Assembly (NCBI GenBank): GCA_914767885.1
Contig: CAJZBQ010000045.1
Location: 699,136 to 763,135 of the forward strand
Direction of reading: 5' to 3'
Length of the DNA: 64,000 bases
From: Blepharisma stoltei
Taxonomy: Eukaryota > Ciliophora > Heterotrichea > Heterotrichida > Blepharismidae
Positions 22,915 to 33,778 of the stretch are shown in pieces (positions within the stretch are counted from its first letter, which is position 1; every line of letters starts with the position of its first letter). The position numbers were made by a program, and so were the translations under genes. The notes beneath the pieces were generated by a model. That model ran no database searches and was not told the origin of the DNA. It saw only the letters and a list, made by a program, of their open reading frames with translations.

Positions 22915-24124
22915 TTTATTATTATAGCGACATGGAAAAAAGGATTTTAGATCACTTTGCGTGCTGCTTGATTTTACTGGTAATGAAAAAATTGATAAAA
23001 CTAAGAGTAATTCATTTATTTAATAATTTTGATATATTTAAAGAGATAAATGGCCTTAATAGTAAAATTTTAATATAATAAATTTTAATATTGTATAAGG
23101 AGAGTGTGAGCCAACTTGCCATGCTCATTGCTTTACTCATGCATTTTCGGCTATTAATCTGATTTTCTATTTATCAAAATTAACTTATTGTTTAAAATCC
23201 AGCAGCTTTTTACAGAAAGCTTGCAAGATTAATGGAACAATTTTTATTAAAATCCCCTGTCTTAAAGCGTTTTATAATTGGATTTTATGGGTTTTTCCAA
23301 CCTATTGGCTTTATTGAGTTAAAAGGGCAAGTAAGCCGAAAAACTTACTTTATCTAACTCCCCCCATCCTTGATCGAACGGCTCGCCATCGTTTAATCAA
23401 GGATGGCAAAAGCAAAAAAATAAGACGCCTTGGGCGTGATAAAACGTAAAATAAAAAAAAAAAATCAAGGATGGCGGTTTAAAAAAAAATTTATATATGA
23501 AATAAAAAAAATATATATTTTTTTTTATATACTTTTAAATAAGAGGGTTAAGAGTATTTAATAGTTATTTTACAGCCAAAAATTGAATTAATTTCATAAG
23601 AATACCAATTTTTAATATTTTGATTTTTTGGTTACCCCTTTAAACTGAATAAATTTTAATTTGTTCCTGATTGAATTAAAAATTTGTTTTTTTTTAATTT
23701 TAAAGAATCTCTATTTTTTAGATTATTGAGTTTTTAAGCCAGGTTGATGACTAAATCACTTCGTATGGTCGATTTCGGAGCTTTCTGTCGTATCAAAGCC
23801 TCTAAAACAACTTCATTAGGTACATCTTCCCAAGCTTTTGATAACTAATATATTTTTATATATATAAAAAAATTTGCATGATATGAAAATCGTTCGATCA
23901 AGGATGGGGTTAATTTTCCCAATTTTTAGAAATTTTTACAGTCAATCGTTCGATCAAGGATGGGGGGAGTAAGTAGGCTGGCTAGAGATTTCCAGCAGAT
24001 CTTTCACTGGGTCGCTGGTACTATTTTAAAAAAAATTACTACAATATTAAGTTAATCATAATTTAAGAGTCAAAATGAGCTAATTGCCATTTATTTATTC
24101 ATAAAGTCTCTACAAAGAGCAAAC
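22915..24124. other. Intergenic region holding a MITE-like element
   Basis: 22915-23354 and 23970-24124 are AT-rich spacer with no gene visible. The middle is the 615-bp element described separately. The region separates the NF-YC start from the end of the Myb-like gene. Confidence 0.6.
23355..23969. mobile_element. MITE-like IES, CATCCTTGATCGAACG subfamily, TAA duplication
   Basis: 615 bp: TAA-CTCCCCCCATCCTTGATCG on the left and GATCAAGGATGGGGGGAG-TAA (23970-23972) on the right. It shares the CTCCCC/GGGGAG tips and TNA duplication of the other family, but inner TIR and core differ. Its core (AAATAAGAGGGTTAAGAG, TTTTTGGTTACCCCTTTAAA) is almost the same as the nested element at 56206-56776. 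Confidence 0.92.
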
Positions 24125-24514
24125 CTAGCCCTTCATATTTCTCAGTCTCCACTTCAATAAGAAATTCAATAACCGGCGCTTTGTTTCTATTTTAATCATC
24201 TCTTCTTTTTTTTTGTCATTTCTCTTCTTTACCTTTTTCAGGTAAAAATAACGATATTGGACTTGTTCGAGTTTCATCCCAGGAAGTTCGATCATTACTC
24301 TGCTTCACTTGATCCGCCCATTGACTTTATTTTTCTCAACAATTTTGCACATGGCTTGGGTTTGACTTTTGCTCCAATGCCTGCCTTTTCGAATGCTCCA
24401 ATCTTCTACGCTGAGCATGCAGTCCACGTTATTATCATAAGTACATTGGGAATTTTCTTCTTTAAATTCCTCAAGCTTTAGGTCTTCGCTTTCTCGAGTT
24501 ATTTCTACTTTCAT
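24125..24514 (-). CDS. Small Myb/SANT-like DNA-binding protein
   Basis: 129 residues, ATG 24514, TAG 24125. An acidic N-terminus (ESEDLKLEEFKEENS) precedes one Myb-type repeat, about residues 45-95: HWSKSQTQAMCKIVEKN, KWSRVMIELPGMKLEQVQYRYF. The aromatic spacing and the helix 3 pattern (LPGMKLEQVQYRYF, compare lpgrt-x2-qcR-x-Ry) fit the fold. A strongly basic tail follows (KKVKKRNDKKKEEM), likely for DNA contact or nuclear import. Single-repeat Myb proteins act as transcription or telomere-binding factors; which applies here cannot be told. The second W of the repeat is a TGA codon. Confidence 0.75.
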
Positions 24515-25150
24515 CTGTTATTGTAGGTATTGAGATAAGATCTCTAATATATTCAGGCATTTTTGAGAGACCAATATTCAGAATTTTTCTTTCTTCAAAA
24601 CTTCGATTATTTTTGAGATTTACGGAAGCCGCTTTTAAAAATGTAGGGATTGTGTATAGAAGTTTCCTATGTTTGGCGCTGTAAGGCCGATAAATTCTGA
24701 TCGGAATTTATCGGTTGGTTGCACCAAATCAATGCCTTGGTCGGACCAAAAAGCGATTTGGTCCGACGAACTTGGAAAGCTCCTGGGAAAATGTCTGCGC
24801 TTTCAGCGCTATATAGAGGAAACCTCTATAGCTTGACTTGAAAAGCAGATCAGTAAAAATTTGAATTGAGGATTGAAAATCATGAGCCCAAAAATATCTT
24901 GAGAAGATGCTAATCTAAAATTTGGGGATTAATATTCGCTTAAACTTAATAAAGATTATAAGAGAAGCTCCCTGGAGACTAATTTTAGGCCACTATTCGC
25001 CTCTGTATCGCTCTACCGCTTACTTGGCAACTTCGGAACGGCTTGCACTGTGTTGCTCATAACAATAATTAGGCTGTGCTCGTTACTCGAGGGCAGAGAC
25101 GCTGGATCATCCTTTCACATGCCTGTAAGGTCCTTAACTTACGCTGATAC
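24515..25150. other. Intergenic region with a cluster of hairpins
   Basis: 24674-24812 contains nested palindromes: GGCGCTG...CAGCGCT at the edges, CCGATAAATTC/GAATTTATCGG and GGTCGGACC...GGTCCGAC inside. It is probably a small non-coding mobile element or structured DNA; no RNA family was recognised. The rest is AT-rich spacer with a GC-richer patch at about 24990-25150. Confidence 0.45.
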
Positions 25151-25514
25151 TAACTCTCCTTTCCGTGAATGAACAAAAAAATTTGATCGCTCACTATGAA
25201 TTATTTTTTTTTTTAAATTTATATATAATTTTTTAATAAATTTTTTTTCGAAGTTTAAAAAAATCCCAATTCGCAAAAATGGAAAGCAAATATTAATTTA
25301 ATTTGCAAAATTTATGTTTAAAATGAAAGCTGCTTAAATTAAACAGAATTAGCTAGAGATTTCACTATACTAATTATCATTTATATGTCAAGTTTTTTTT
25401 CATAAAAATATTTTATATTATTTGTATAGTAATTGCCCGAGGATGGCGCTATCTTGCACCATCCTCGGGCAATTCCTATATGCTAAAAAAGGGTTTTTTT
25501 TTTTTCGGGGGGAG
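25151..25514. mobile_element. MITE-like IES, CTCC/GGAG family, TAA duplication, with inner hairpin
   Basis: 364 bp: TAA-CTCTCCTTTCCGTGAATG at left, CGGGGGGAG-TAA (25515-25517) at right. The left two-thirds match the standard family. The right part holds a different perfect hairpin (AATTGCCCGAGGATGG ... CCATCCTCGGGCAATT, 25431-25474), which may be a nested or recombined piece. Confidence 0.8.
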
Positions 25515-25517
25515 TAA

Positions 25518-25797
25518 GAAGGTAGGTTGGGTTTGTTGCACCATTTCATGAAATTGAGATAAATATTCCCAATACCCAAAAACTTTCCTTTGAAGTGCTT
25601 AGTTTACGAAAGCAGGTAATTGAATTGTTCCGAATCATTAGATCAATGATAATATCATTCAGATGAGAAAGCACGAGCATGCATTTTTGCTGTTGATGGT
25701 CATTTTGTACATTTTTGATTTGGCTGCAAAGATAATAGATTAACCCCCGAATCAATTCCGATAGTGAGAAATCTGATTCTTGGATTGAAAGCATCAA
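25518..25797 (-). CDS. Uncertain small protein or exon
   Basis: An open frame on the minus strand reads MLSIQESDFSLSELIRG, LIYYLCSQIKNVQNDHQQ, LVLSHLNDIIIDLMIRNN and ends near the MITE-like element at 25151-25514. It extends upstream without stop for about 10 more codons (LSFHQVWDYL). Farther upstream an ATG near 25940 starts MGNANHTFITQSS, which could be a myristoylated N-terminus of the same gene if unrecognised introns or IESs lie between. Composition looks coding, but both ends are unresolved. No family recognised. Confidence 0.35.
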
Positions 25798-26172
25798 GTA
25801 ATCTCAAACTTGATGAAAACTAAGCTACTTTAGCCACAAGAAAGCAAAGGGAGGTTGCCTTTACCCTATCGAAGAGATTTGTTTTTCTTGTGTGTATGAC
25901 TGCTTTGAGTTATAAATGTATGATTAGCGTTTCCCATAAGCTGAGTTTTAAATTTAAAAATGCGTAACTTTAAAATTGAAGACAGTTTAAAATTTATCCC
26001 TAAATCCAGGATATAAAATACCATTAGAATTTTTATTAATTATTTTATATAAAACTAATAAAAATTTACTTTCAAAAAAATTATTGAGAAAATAGCTTTT
26101 GTTTCTCTAATTATCAGAATTATGATTGCTGCAGTAGATATGAAAGGCGACTAATCTCAATTAATTGTATTT

Positions 26173-26798
26173 ATCTTAAAAATTAAATATACATAAAATG
26201 GCGTATGGCGACCGACCCACCCTCTCAGTGGTGGTTACCCATGTATATCCGGGCATGGTTTTTGGAGCCAGGAATTAGCCCAACAACATCTGGGACCTCG
26301 AAGCGAGAGGCCTAAGCGCGAGAACCGCTGTTTTTGCGACCAGATCCATGGGCAGTTATTCATGACTTCTTTTTGCCAGCAGCGCTCAGCCCAGTGAGTG
26401 CCCGAAATGAGGCAGGGTGACTTACCTGCCTAAGCTGCTTTAGTGGCTCGCCCCGAATGGCGAAAGCTGTTGAGTTCTTCCTCGGGATGACCGGAAAAGA
26501 GGGGAGGCGAGTTAGACACCAAAACGGGGGTCTCTCCAGTTGAAAAGGTGCCCTTCAATGGGCAGATCTGGCGGACGACGAAGCGGAGTTGGCGTAAACT
26601 TAGGCGACGATCCAAGTTGGAAATGGAGGTGGTCAGCAAAGCCGGTATAAGACGGCCCTTGACAATGCCTCTACCGAGAAACCGGGGGTTTCGGCCCGGG
26701 CTTGGTGAACGCTCTGCCACCACACGGGAAACCGTGGCATGCGACCTCGGACGTAGTAGGGACCTTAAATACCCAGCGTAATCTTAATCTTAATCTTA
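26173..26798 (+). mobile_element. SINE/LINE-type retroposon with TTAATC tail and 14-bp target duplication
   Basis: It is flanked by ATCTTAAAAATTAA at 26173-26186 and 26799-26812. It starts ATAAAATGGCGTATGGCG, is much GC-richer than the region and ends in four TTAATC-type units leading into the second target copy. Tail plus duplication is the classical sign of target-primed reverse transcription. The long open frames inside on both strands look like composition effects. It ends 23 bp before the PEX19 ATG. Confidence 0.8.
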
Positions 26799-26835
26799 AT
26801 CTTAAAAATTAAGAAAACCATAAATGCATTAATAT

Positions 26836-27324
26836 ATGTCTGATAAAGCAGATGAACTTCTTAATTCAGCTTTGCAAGAGTTCCAAGACCCAGAGGAAGA
26901 AAAATCAGGAATTCATGAGAAAACGATCAGAGAAGAGATGGTTGAGTTTGAGGAAAGGATCAACGATGACCCTGAAATAGAAGCCATGTTCAATGAACTA
27001 GCAGAGGAACTTGAATCTAACTCAGAAATCCGCAAAACTATTGAAAAGGTTGGCCAAGACTTATTTAAAAAAGGTGTTTTAAAGGAATCCATGATCGATA
27101 TTCGTGGAAGGCTAAGTGAGTACATCCAAAGAAATCGGCACACTATCCCTAAAAAGGAATTATCAAGATTTGAGATACAGCTAAGCACATATAATGAAAT
27201 TTGTGAAGCCATCCAAGAAAATAATGAAAAAAGCGCGATGGAACTGATTTCGAAGCTGAGCTTGTATGGAGAGTTGCCTGAAGAGCTGACTTTGAGCAGC
27301 AGAGTCGAATGCGTTATTACTTAA
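26836..27324 (+). CDS. PEX19: Peroxin 19, peroxisomal membrane protein import receptor
   Basis: 162 residues, ATG 26836, TAA 27324. An acidic N-terminus (ADELLNSALQEFQDPEEE, like the PEX3-binding helix) leads to the conserved C-terminal domain: KGVLKESMIDIRGRLSEY, IPKKELSRFEIQLSTYNEI, MELISKLSLYGELPEEL. The last four residues are CVIT, a CaaX box for farnesylation, as in other PEX19. PEX19 binds newly made peroxisomal membrane proteins in the cytosol and hands them to PEX3. The protein is shorter than animal PEX19 (about 300) but keeps both ends. A retroposon sits immediately upstream, so the promoter may be inside or beyond it. Confidence 0.9.
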   Translation: MSDKADELLNSALQEFQDPEEEKSGIHEKTIREEMVEFEERINDDPEIEAMFNELAEELESNSEIRKTIEKVGQDLFKKGVLKESMIDIRGRLSEYIQRNRHTIPKKELSRFEIQLSTYNEICEAIQENNEKSAMELISKLSLYGELPEELTLSSRVECVIT

Positions 27325-27796
27325 GCTTTTTTTGTTAAATTTTACTTGATTACCATACTCTAAGCCCATAAAATATGAGAATATTATATGTATTAATTTT
27401 TCCTTTTTAATTAATTAAAAAATATTTTCTTTATAAAGAGCTCCATTAATTTTGATGAATATTTTCCATTAACCTTCTAAAATAAAACAGATTTTTGCTA
27501 TCAATTAATTCAACAATACTATCATTGAACATTTATGGCCCTGGGACGTGATTTGCCAAAAATGCCATGCTACTCCTTTATATCTGTACAGTTTAGAAAT
27601 ATCTACCGATATAAAGCTCATTTCTAATTTATAATTAAAAATTCTCAATAAAAAAACTGCTCTTTTACTGATTTAATGCTATTCGAGGCTAGCTCTTATG
27701 CACATAATTTGCATTATTAAGAGTAAAGTCTTTATTTAATTATCGATTAAATATCAAAGTGTTATAAGCAATACAATCTAATTATAACTTTGAATT
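27325..27796. other. AT-rich intergenic spacer
   Basis: About 470 bp between PEX19 and the convergent small gene. I see no repeat, RNA gene or coding signal. Confidence 0.6.
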
Positions 27797-28027
27797 TTAA
27801 AACTCTCCCAAAAAATCAGTAGGATCTATTTCATTCTGTCGTTGTGATCGGCCTGAAAATGTTTGGCTCGTAGAGTCCATATGATCAGTCGGTTGGGAAC
27901 GACCAGCAGAAATACTGCTAGAATCAACTACATCTCATATATCTTGTATATGAGCTTCTGCATCAATTTCATGATACCTTTGGGGTCTCTTTCTTCGGTC
28001 TTGTCCATGTGCTCTTCTAGGGTCCAT
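27797..28027 (-). CDS. Small hydrophilic protein, function unknown
   Basis: 76 residues from ATG 28027 (MDPRRAHGQDRRKRPQRYH) to TAA 27797, ending DPTDFLGEF. It reads through one TGA as Trp (IQDIWDVVDSSS). The composition (basic N-terminus, Ser/Thr-rich middle, acidic end) looks coding and the frame is uninterrupted, but no homologue is recognised. Confidence 0.5.
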
Positions 28028-28133
28028 TTCTTAAATTTTATTGGAATTTTTTATCCTAAAAATTATTATAATTTAACGATAAACTGTAAACCTCGACTCC
28101 TCCAAATATATTAAATAAAGATTTTAAGTCTAT

Positions 28134-29207
28134 TTACTTGGTGCTCAAGTACATACCTATTGCTAAGAAGTCGAATTTAAAAGGCTGCCTTTCATAAGGC
28201 TTTTCCTCATCCAGAAAACTGTTGTAGCGATCAGATTCTGGCAGCCTTGGGCTACTGAAAGAGTCTTTGATATTTATATATCTTGTATTCTTTCGTGCTT
28301 TGGACCTTGGAGTGCCTAGAAGTGATCCATGCCTCGAGCACGGGATACTTAAAAAGTGTTTCCCTTTTCTTGATTTTGATGAAATCAAGGTGAGTGATGG
28401 AGGATCTAGTCAGGCTGAAAGCAGCTCTTTGCCATCAAGAGTATACAAGTTTTCAAGATGTTCAGTCACTTGGGACAGGAGTTTCTCACACTGAGTGATG
28501 TTTCTATCATATTTGTCAAGGCAGGCGTTATGAAACCTCGTCATGCTATAAATCCACTGCCCAGTTATCTTGACTTCTCCGCTGCTTATTCCTTCAGGCC
28601 CTTCCAAATCATACCACCTGCAATGGACTTGTTGGTCTTCATAAGTCTCAAGCTCGATAACAAAAGAACCTATAAGTTCTGGGTTTGAGTCGTCATCCCA
28701 CAGCTCGAACTCAATCAAATGGCTTTTTGAGGTCACTGGGATTGAGACTTTTTCGTTCCAAACTGGTTCAGCAGAATCAACAATCAGCTGTGACTGAAAA
28801 AATAGTTCGTCATCACTTTTTACAGTAAAAAATGAATCTGCTGTGTTATTCGTGTTCATTGCAGGGAGGTCGCGAGCTTCTTCAACGATAAACTCGAATT
28901 TGCTTCCATCCATGATGCCATTATAACCGTATTCATCTCTGTCACCTTGGCTCTGCAGGTGTTTTCTTGTTTTACTTTTGTATTGGCTTATTTGATAAAT
29001 TAAATAGTCCTCTTGGTCTTTCAAACGCAAAAGTTCAGCATCAAATGCATCAATGAAGTCATCTTTGTTGATAGTTGAAGGAAGCATGTCAGTATTCACA
29101 TCGCGGCCTAAGTACTTCTTTATTGTTCTAGCAGTGATCATTTGCCCGCCTTCGCTTATGTGATGGAAAATTCGTGAAAGCTCTTTAGTTCTTCCAGGAG
29201 TCGTCAT
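28134..29207 (-). CDS. C2-domain protein with EF-hand-like N-terminus
   Basis: 357 residues; the ATG used is at 29207 (MTTPGRTKELSRIF). The N-terminal 65 residues are helical and EF-hand-like (FHHISEGGQMITARTIKKYLG, NKDDFIDAFDAELLRL) but without a full calcium loop. About residues 100-200 form one C2 domain: FEFIVEEARDLPAMN, ADSFFTVKSDDEL, EPVWNEKVSI, LIEFELWDDDSNPELIG. Several of the Asp positions that bind Ca2+ are kept (the WDDDSNP loop). The C-terminal third is basic, Ser-rich and disordered. C2 domains bind phospholipids, often Ca-dependently. No IES or intron. The start diverges from the glucosidase II gene. Confidence 0.8.
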
Positions 29208-29481
29208 ATTGATATGCAAAATTCAAACCAAAAAATCAAGAAATATTTTTGGTTTAATTAGAGAATTTGAAGAGAATTAAGGCATGTTATAAGAGAAATA
29301 GAATTATAAGGAGAAATGCTCAGGAAATGACATTTGGGCTTGCTCAGAGTTTTTAATAAATAAATTAATATTGGAGATCTATTCTGCATGCCTGTTGATA
29401 TTTATTAAAGCAGCAAAATTCTAGCCATCATTTTTTCTGATCCAATGATGAATTCTGGTCAATTTGAATTAAAAATTAAAA

Positions 29482-32314
29482 ATGTCGCACGGCGATTTGA
29501 TGAAATCTTGAACTGAATCAAGTTTTTGCTATCGAAACCGAACTTTATCTAAGAATAACTCCTTATCAAAACCCTCAGGACTTCGTTTCGAAATCAAATA
29601 TGCAATCTTACCAGACTCAGTCATGAGAATTCCAGGTGGCATATCTTTTAAAGCTGGCAGTGCTTTTGAAGACCAACCCTTCTTAAAAGGAGAGATTATC
29701 ATGTACTCAACAACCGGAAATCTTCATACGTATTTTGACGAAATAATTCCCATTTACAAAAGATTTCGGATACCAACCTCTGATGTTCTAGCTCCTCATT
29801 TAACAACGAACCGTATTTTGTTCACTGTTAATTAGGATTGATAGTAAAAAAATCCTTTATTAAATGTAGCTTAAGGAAAAAAGTTTGGTAAAAAACGTAA
29901 CATTTGCTCATTATTAAATAGAGGGATTAAATGAAAATCTTCTTTCAAGGGTCCCACACTCATGTATTTCTATAAGCAACAATTGTGTTATCTGGGAGCA
30001 CGCAAGTAAAAAATATGTTTTAAATTTGAATCCGTTCTCTATAAATTGTTATTATTTAGGGCAGCTTTACTTAACTGTAAACGGAAATTCTTTAATGAAT
30101 TTCGAACGATATCGGAAAAAAAATGAAAAAATAATTGTTAAAAATGCAAAAAATATTGGGGACTGTCCTATGAAAATTATTGATGCTACTGGGATTTATG
30201 AAGAAGTTGATGGGGGGTTAAAAATAGCTGAAGGTCTGTGAAGTGAGAAGTGAAAACAATGGATCGACCATAAACCTAGAGGGCCATGCAGTGTTGGGCT
30301 TGATTTTGAGTTCGAAAAAGCCACTCATCTATTTGGACTAGCTGCACATGCGAATAGCTTAGCCTTACAAGATACAGCTGATGAAGCTCCATATAGGCTC
30401 TTTAATTTTGACAATTTTATGTATGATTTAGGCTCCACAAAGCCATTATATGGATCATCCACTTTTCTTTTAAGCAGAACAAAAAATGAAGCTTCTGCAG
30501 GAATATTTTGGATGAACAGTTCAGACACCTGGGTAGATATTTCCACTCATGACTCATATAAGCGCACCCATTGGATGTCAGAAGCTGGCATTATGGAATT
30601 CGTATTAATGGTTGAGCCTAGTCCATTAAAAGTGATAGAATCGTTCACCATGTTCACTGGGCCTCCTTCATTTCCACCTCTTTATTCTCTCGGCTATCAC
30701 CAATCACGCTGGAATTATTCTCAAGCAGACGTAAAAGAAGTATCCGAAGGCTTCGACAAGAACAATATTCCTCTAGACTCCATTTGAACTGATATTGACT
30801 CTGTGGATGATTTTAAATATCTCACTTGGAACCATAAGCTATTCCCAAATCCTATTGAGATCCAGGACTATCTCAACTTAAAAGGAAGAAAAATGTTTAT
30901 GATTGCTGACCCTCATGTAAAGAGAAGCTTCAAATATCCAATCTATGCTGAAGCCCACTCCAAAGGCTTATTGGTAACTGATATTAATGGCTACGAATTC
31001 ATGGAAGACTGCTGGCCTGGAAATGCATGCTGGCTTGATTTTTGTAATATAGATACAAGAAAGTTATGAGCTGAATTCATTGGATTTAATAAGCATGAAG
31101 ACTCAACCAGCTGCTTGAGCTTTTGAAATGATATGAATGAGCCAGCACTATTTTTTGGACCTGAGAAAACACTGCCGAAATGAACTCTGCATGGAGATTA
31201 TGAGCATAGAGAAGTTCATAATCTTTATGGGATGTATATTCAAAGAGCAACATACGAAGGAGCCTATAATAGATCTTTAGGAAAAGATAGGCCATTTATA
31301 CTTGCAAGGGCTTTTTATACTGGAAGTCAAAGATATGGAGCGAGGTGGACTGGAGATAGCAGCGCTATATGGGAATATTTAGACTATTCAGCTCCACTGA
31401 TGCTATCTATGGCTGTTTGCGGACTTTGCTTTACAGGTGGAGATGTTGGTGGCTATTTTTCAGATCCTTGTCCGGAACTCTTTGTGAGATGATACCAGCT
31501 AGGAGCTTTTATGCCCTTTTTTAGATCGCATAGTGACAATTTATCGAAAAGAAGAGAGCCTTGGAAATTTGGGCAGCCTGCTTTATCATTAATACGAGAA
31601 GCCATACAAGACAGGTACAAGTTACTTCCATACTGATATACTTTGTTTTATCAATACTGCTGCGAAGGAACTCCAGTCATTTTGCCAATGTTTGCTTTAT
31701 ATCCAGCAGATGATTTTTCAATAACTCTTGATAGACAGTTTCACATAGGCCCTGCCTTGTTAGTTGTATCAATTAGTAAGCCTTTGCAGAAGAGCATCTC
31801 TGTTTATTTGCCAGAGGGAAGGTGATATGACTATCATACCTATCAAGAATGCGACCATGGGAATATATATTACCAAACCTCAGAATTTTGGATTCCTTCT
31901 TTTATTAAAGGGGGCCATGCAATACCTCGGCAAGATACCCTAAGGTCATGCTCGAGAGATATGTTTTATGACGATTACACCTGAATAGTTGCTCTGGATA
32001 GAAATTTACAAAGTCAAGGACAAATTTATATAGATGATACTTGTACTTATCAATATAAAAGTGGCAAATATATTTTTGCTACCATGTCTTTTGCGAATTT
32101 ATCATTGAAATATCAAGTGCATAAAGGTATGAATCTTCATAATTCGATATCAAAAATAGTTATACTGGGACTCTCAAAAATTCCAGAGTCTATTTTTGCA
32201 GATGATAGCAGCGAGGAAAAACTTTCTATTCCTTTTTCTGTTTTAGATGGTGTAATCACTTTGAAAAATTGCCCATTTCATATTGATGAGCCTTTTACTC
32301 TCAATTTCTATTAA
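29482..32314 (+). CDS. GANAB: Glucosidase II alpha subunit (GH31), split by a short IES
   Basis: 893 residues after removing the 151-bp IES at 29830-29980. The N-terminal domain has ESSFCYRNR and RFRIPTSDVL; the GH31 barrel has SLGYHQSRWNYS, WTDIDSVDDFKYLTW, FWNDMNEPALFFGP (catalytic Asp near residue 500), HREVHNLYG, RPFILARAFYTGSQR, TGGDVGGYF and FMPFFRSHSD. The order and spacing match ER glucosidase II, which trims inner glucoses from N-glycans. At least ten Trp are TGA. Oddities: the chosen ATG (29482, MSHGDLMKSW) gives no signal peptide although the enzyme should be ER-lumenal, and about 34 residues near PGGISFKAGSAFEDQ look extra to the family and could hide a frame-neutral insertion. 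Confidence 0.95.
29830..29980. mobile_element. Short IES in the glucosidase II gene, flanked by AATT
   Basis: 151 bp between AATT at 29830-29833 and 29981-29984. Contains several in-frame stops. Excision yields ILFTVN-CVIWEHASKKY in frame. No clear inverted repeats; it resembles neither large family. Confidence 0.8.
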
Positions 32315-32421
32315 TTAATCCTAATGATATATAGCATAAATAGCTTAATATTTAACTAAAGTTTTGAGTTCTTACTTCAAAATTCGATATAAAAGCTAGG
32401 TAGTATTTTAAGAAACAACTC

Positions 32422-32494
32422 GCTTTCATAGCTCAGCAGGCAGAGCATTTGGCTGTTAACCAAAAGGTCCCTGGTTCAAACCCAGGTGGAAGCG
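32422..32494 (+). tRNA. tRNA-Asn (anticodon GTT)
   Basis: Cloverleaf: acceptor GCTTTCA/TGGAAGC (one G-T pair), D arm GCTC/GAGC, anticodon stem TTTGG/CCAAA with loop CTGTTAA (anticodon GTT), T arm CCTGG-TTCAAAC-CCAGG, discriminator G. Seven T at 32495-32501 form the Pol III terminator. Flanking spacer (32315-32421, 32502-32756) shows nothing else. Confidence 0.97.
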
Positions 32495-32756
32495 TTTTTT
32501 TATTGAATTATGGGAATATCAAAATAGACAGCTCTCTATTTTAGCTAAAAGGAAAGCATCAAAAAACTCCTAAATCTGCTATCTAAAGAATAAAAATAGA
32601 GATTATATACAAAAATTCACTTATCATCAAAACTGCTTTAAATTTCTCTAGTAATTATTATTTATCAATTTAAATATCTGCAATCGCTTAATAAGACCAT
32701 ATCCTAGCTTTCAATAAATTAATGAATATTTTTACTTATCATTCTCTTGCTTAGTC

Positions 32757-33778
32757 CTACATCTGAGGATTCTTATAAAGGGTATCTAAATCAATTCCTT
32801 TAATAGAATCTGAGGCTTTCTTGTCTCCTCCATACAAGCAATAATGCTGAATCATAAAAATAATATCAAAAACCATCGACAAAAATCCCAACAAAAACTT
32901 CGCGACGTTAAATGCTCCACCCCCACCAAAAACATTCCAATCACCAGAGTTTGCTCCATCAATGAATATTTGCAAAATACTCAATGATCCTCCTGTGAAA
33001 TCTAATAAAACATTAATGATGCTCCATCCTACAGTACTTTTCCTGACATAATTCATATAAACCTGAGGCATATACTTTATTAATGTAATAAACACTTTAA
33101 TGTAGCCGAGATAAAGGCATCCATTCCAGTCCGTTGAATCCGTCAAATTTCCGGTTAACTGCAAAACTCCTAGTAAAGTTCCGCTGATCCAGAAAAAAAG
33201 GCTTAAAAGTTTGACCCATAATGCTGTTCTATTTCATACAGATTCATAGTGATTGCACTGAATTAGAGTTATGGTAGTTATAAACCAGGCATGGCATGCA
33301 AATGCAATATCAGACGGGTCTACTTGGCCTGGCATTATGCTGGGCTCAGCATACCCTCAAATTGAATAAAAGGAATATGCCAGCTCTCCCTCCTTTTTGC
33401 GGCAAACCTATTGAAAAATCAGTATTTGGAAAAGCACCCTCTATTAGACAGCAATTAATTATTTAATGTTTTAATATAACTTAATTTATTAGAAAATCTG
33501 CATTTAAATAGCTTTTGTTTTATAACATAAATTTTACGAATTAAATTAATTTTTACTATAATTGTTTTTAAAAGAATCATCAGCAAACAAAATTTTATTG
33601 CTCGCTCATTGAGGAGGAGTAAAAATCCTGAAAAGTTTAGAACTCCAAAATCTAAAGAGTAGCCTGATACATTTTTGAGTTTATAATTCAGAAATAGTTG
33701 CGGATAAAAGCTAAAAGACCAGGCCGTAAAATATACCCAGCCAACTATCTGGGACAGGATTGATAGGAATAAAGACAT
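32757..33778 (-). CDS. CTNS: Cystinosin-type lysosomal cystine transporter (PQ-loop), split by a MITE-like IES
   Basis: 260 residues once the IES 33381-33619 is removed (ATG 33778, MSLFLSIL). Both PQ-loop repeats are present: SQIVGWVYFTAWSFSFYPQLFLNYKLKNVSGYS split here for length as the first, and KYMPQVYMNYVRKSTVGWS with NVLLDFTGGSLSILQ as the second. The end FDIIFMIQHYCLY is also typical. The join reads LNFSGFLAYSFYSIWGY. Cystinosin is a proton-coupled exporter of cystine from lysosomes with seven helices; the lumenal N-terminal extension of the animal protein is absent, and the lysosomal sorting motif is not obvious at the C-terminus. Divergent from the alpha/beta hydrolase gene. Confidence 0.94.
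33381..33619 (-). mobile_element. Degenerate MITE-like IES in the cystinosin gene
   Basis: 239 bp. Plus-strand ends are CTCTCCCTCC and TTGAGGAGGAG; the inner GCTCGCTCATTGAGGAGG matches the CTCACGGAGG TIR and the core has TTTAAATAGCTTTTG. Flanking triplets are CAG and TAA (CTG and TTA on the gene strand), so the target duplication has decayed. The frame still works with either triplet. Confidence 0.78.

Noticed and set aside
26430-26781. Open frames on both strands of a GC-rich segment
   Set aside because: Part of the retroposon 26173-26798; no family motif, explained by composition.
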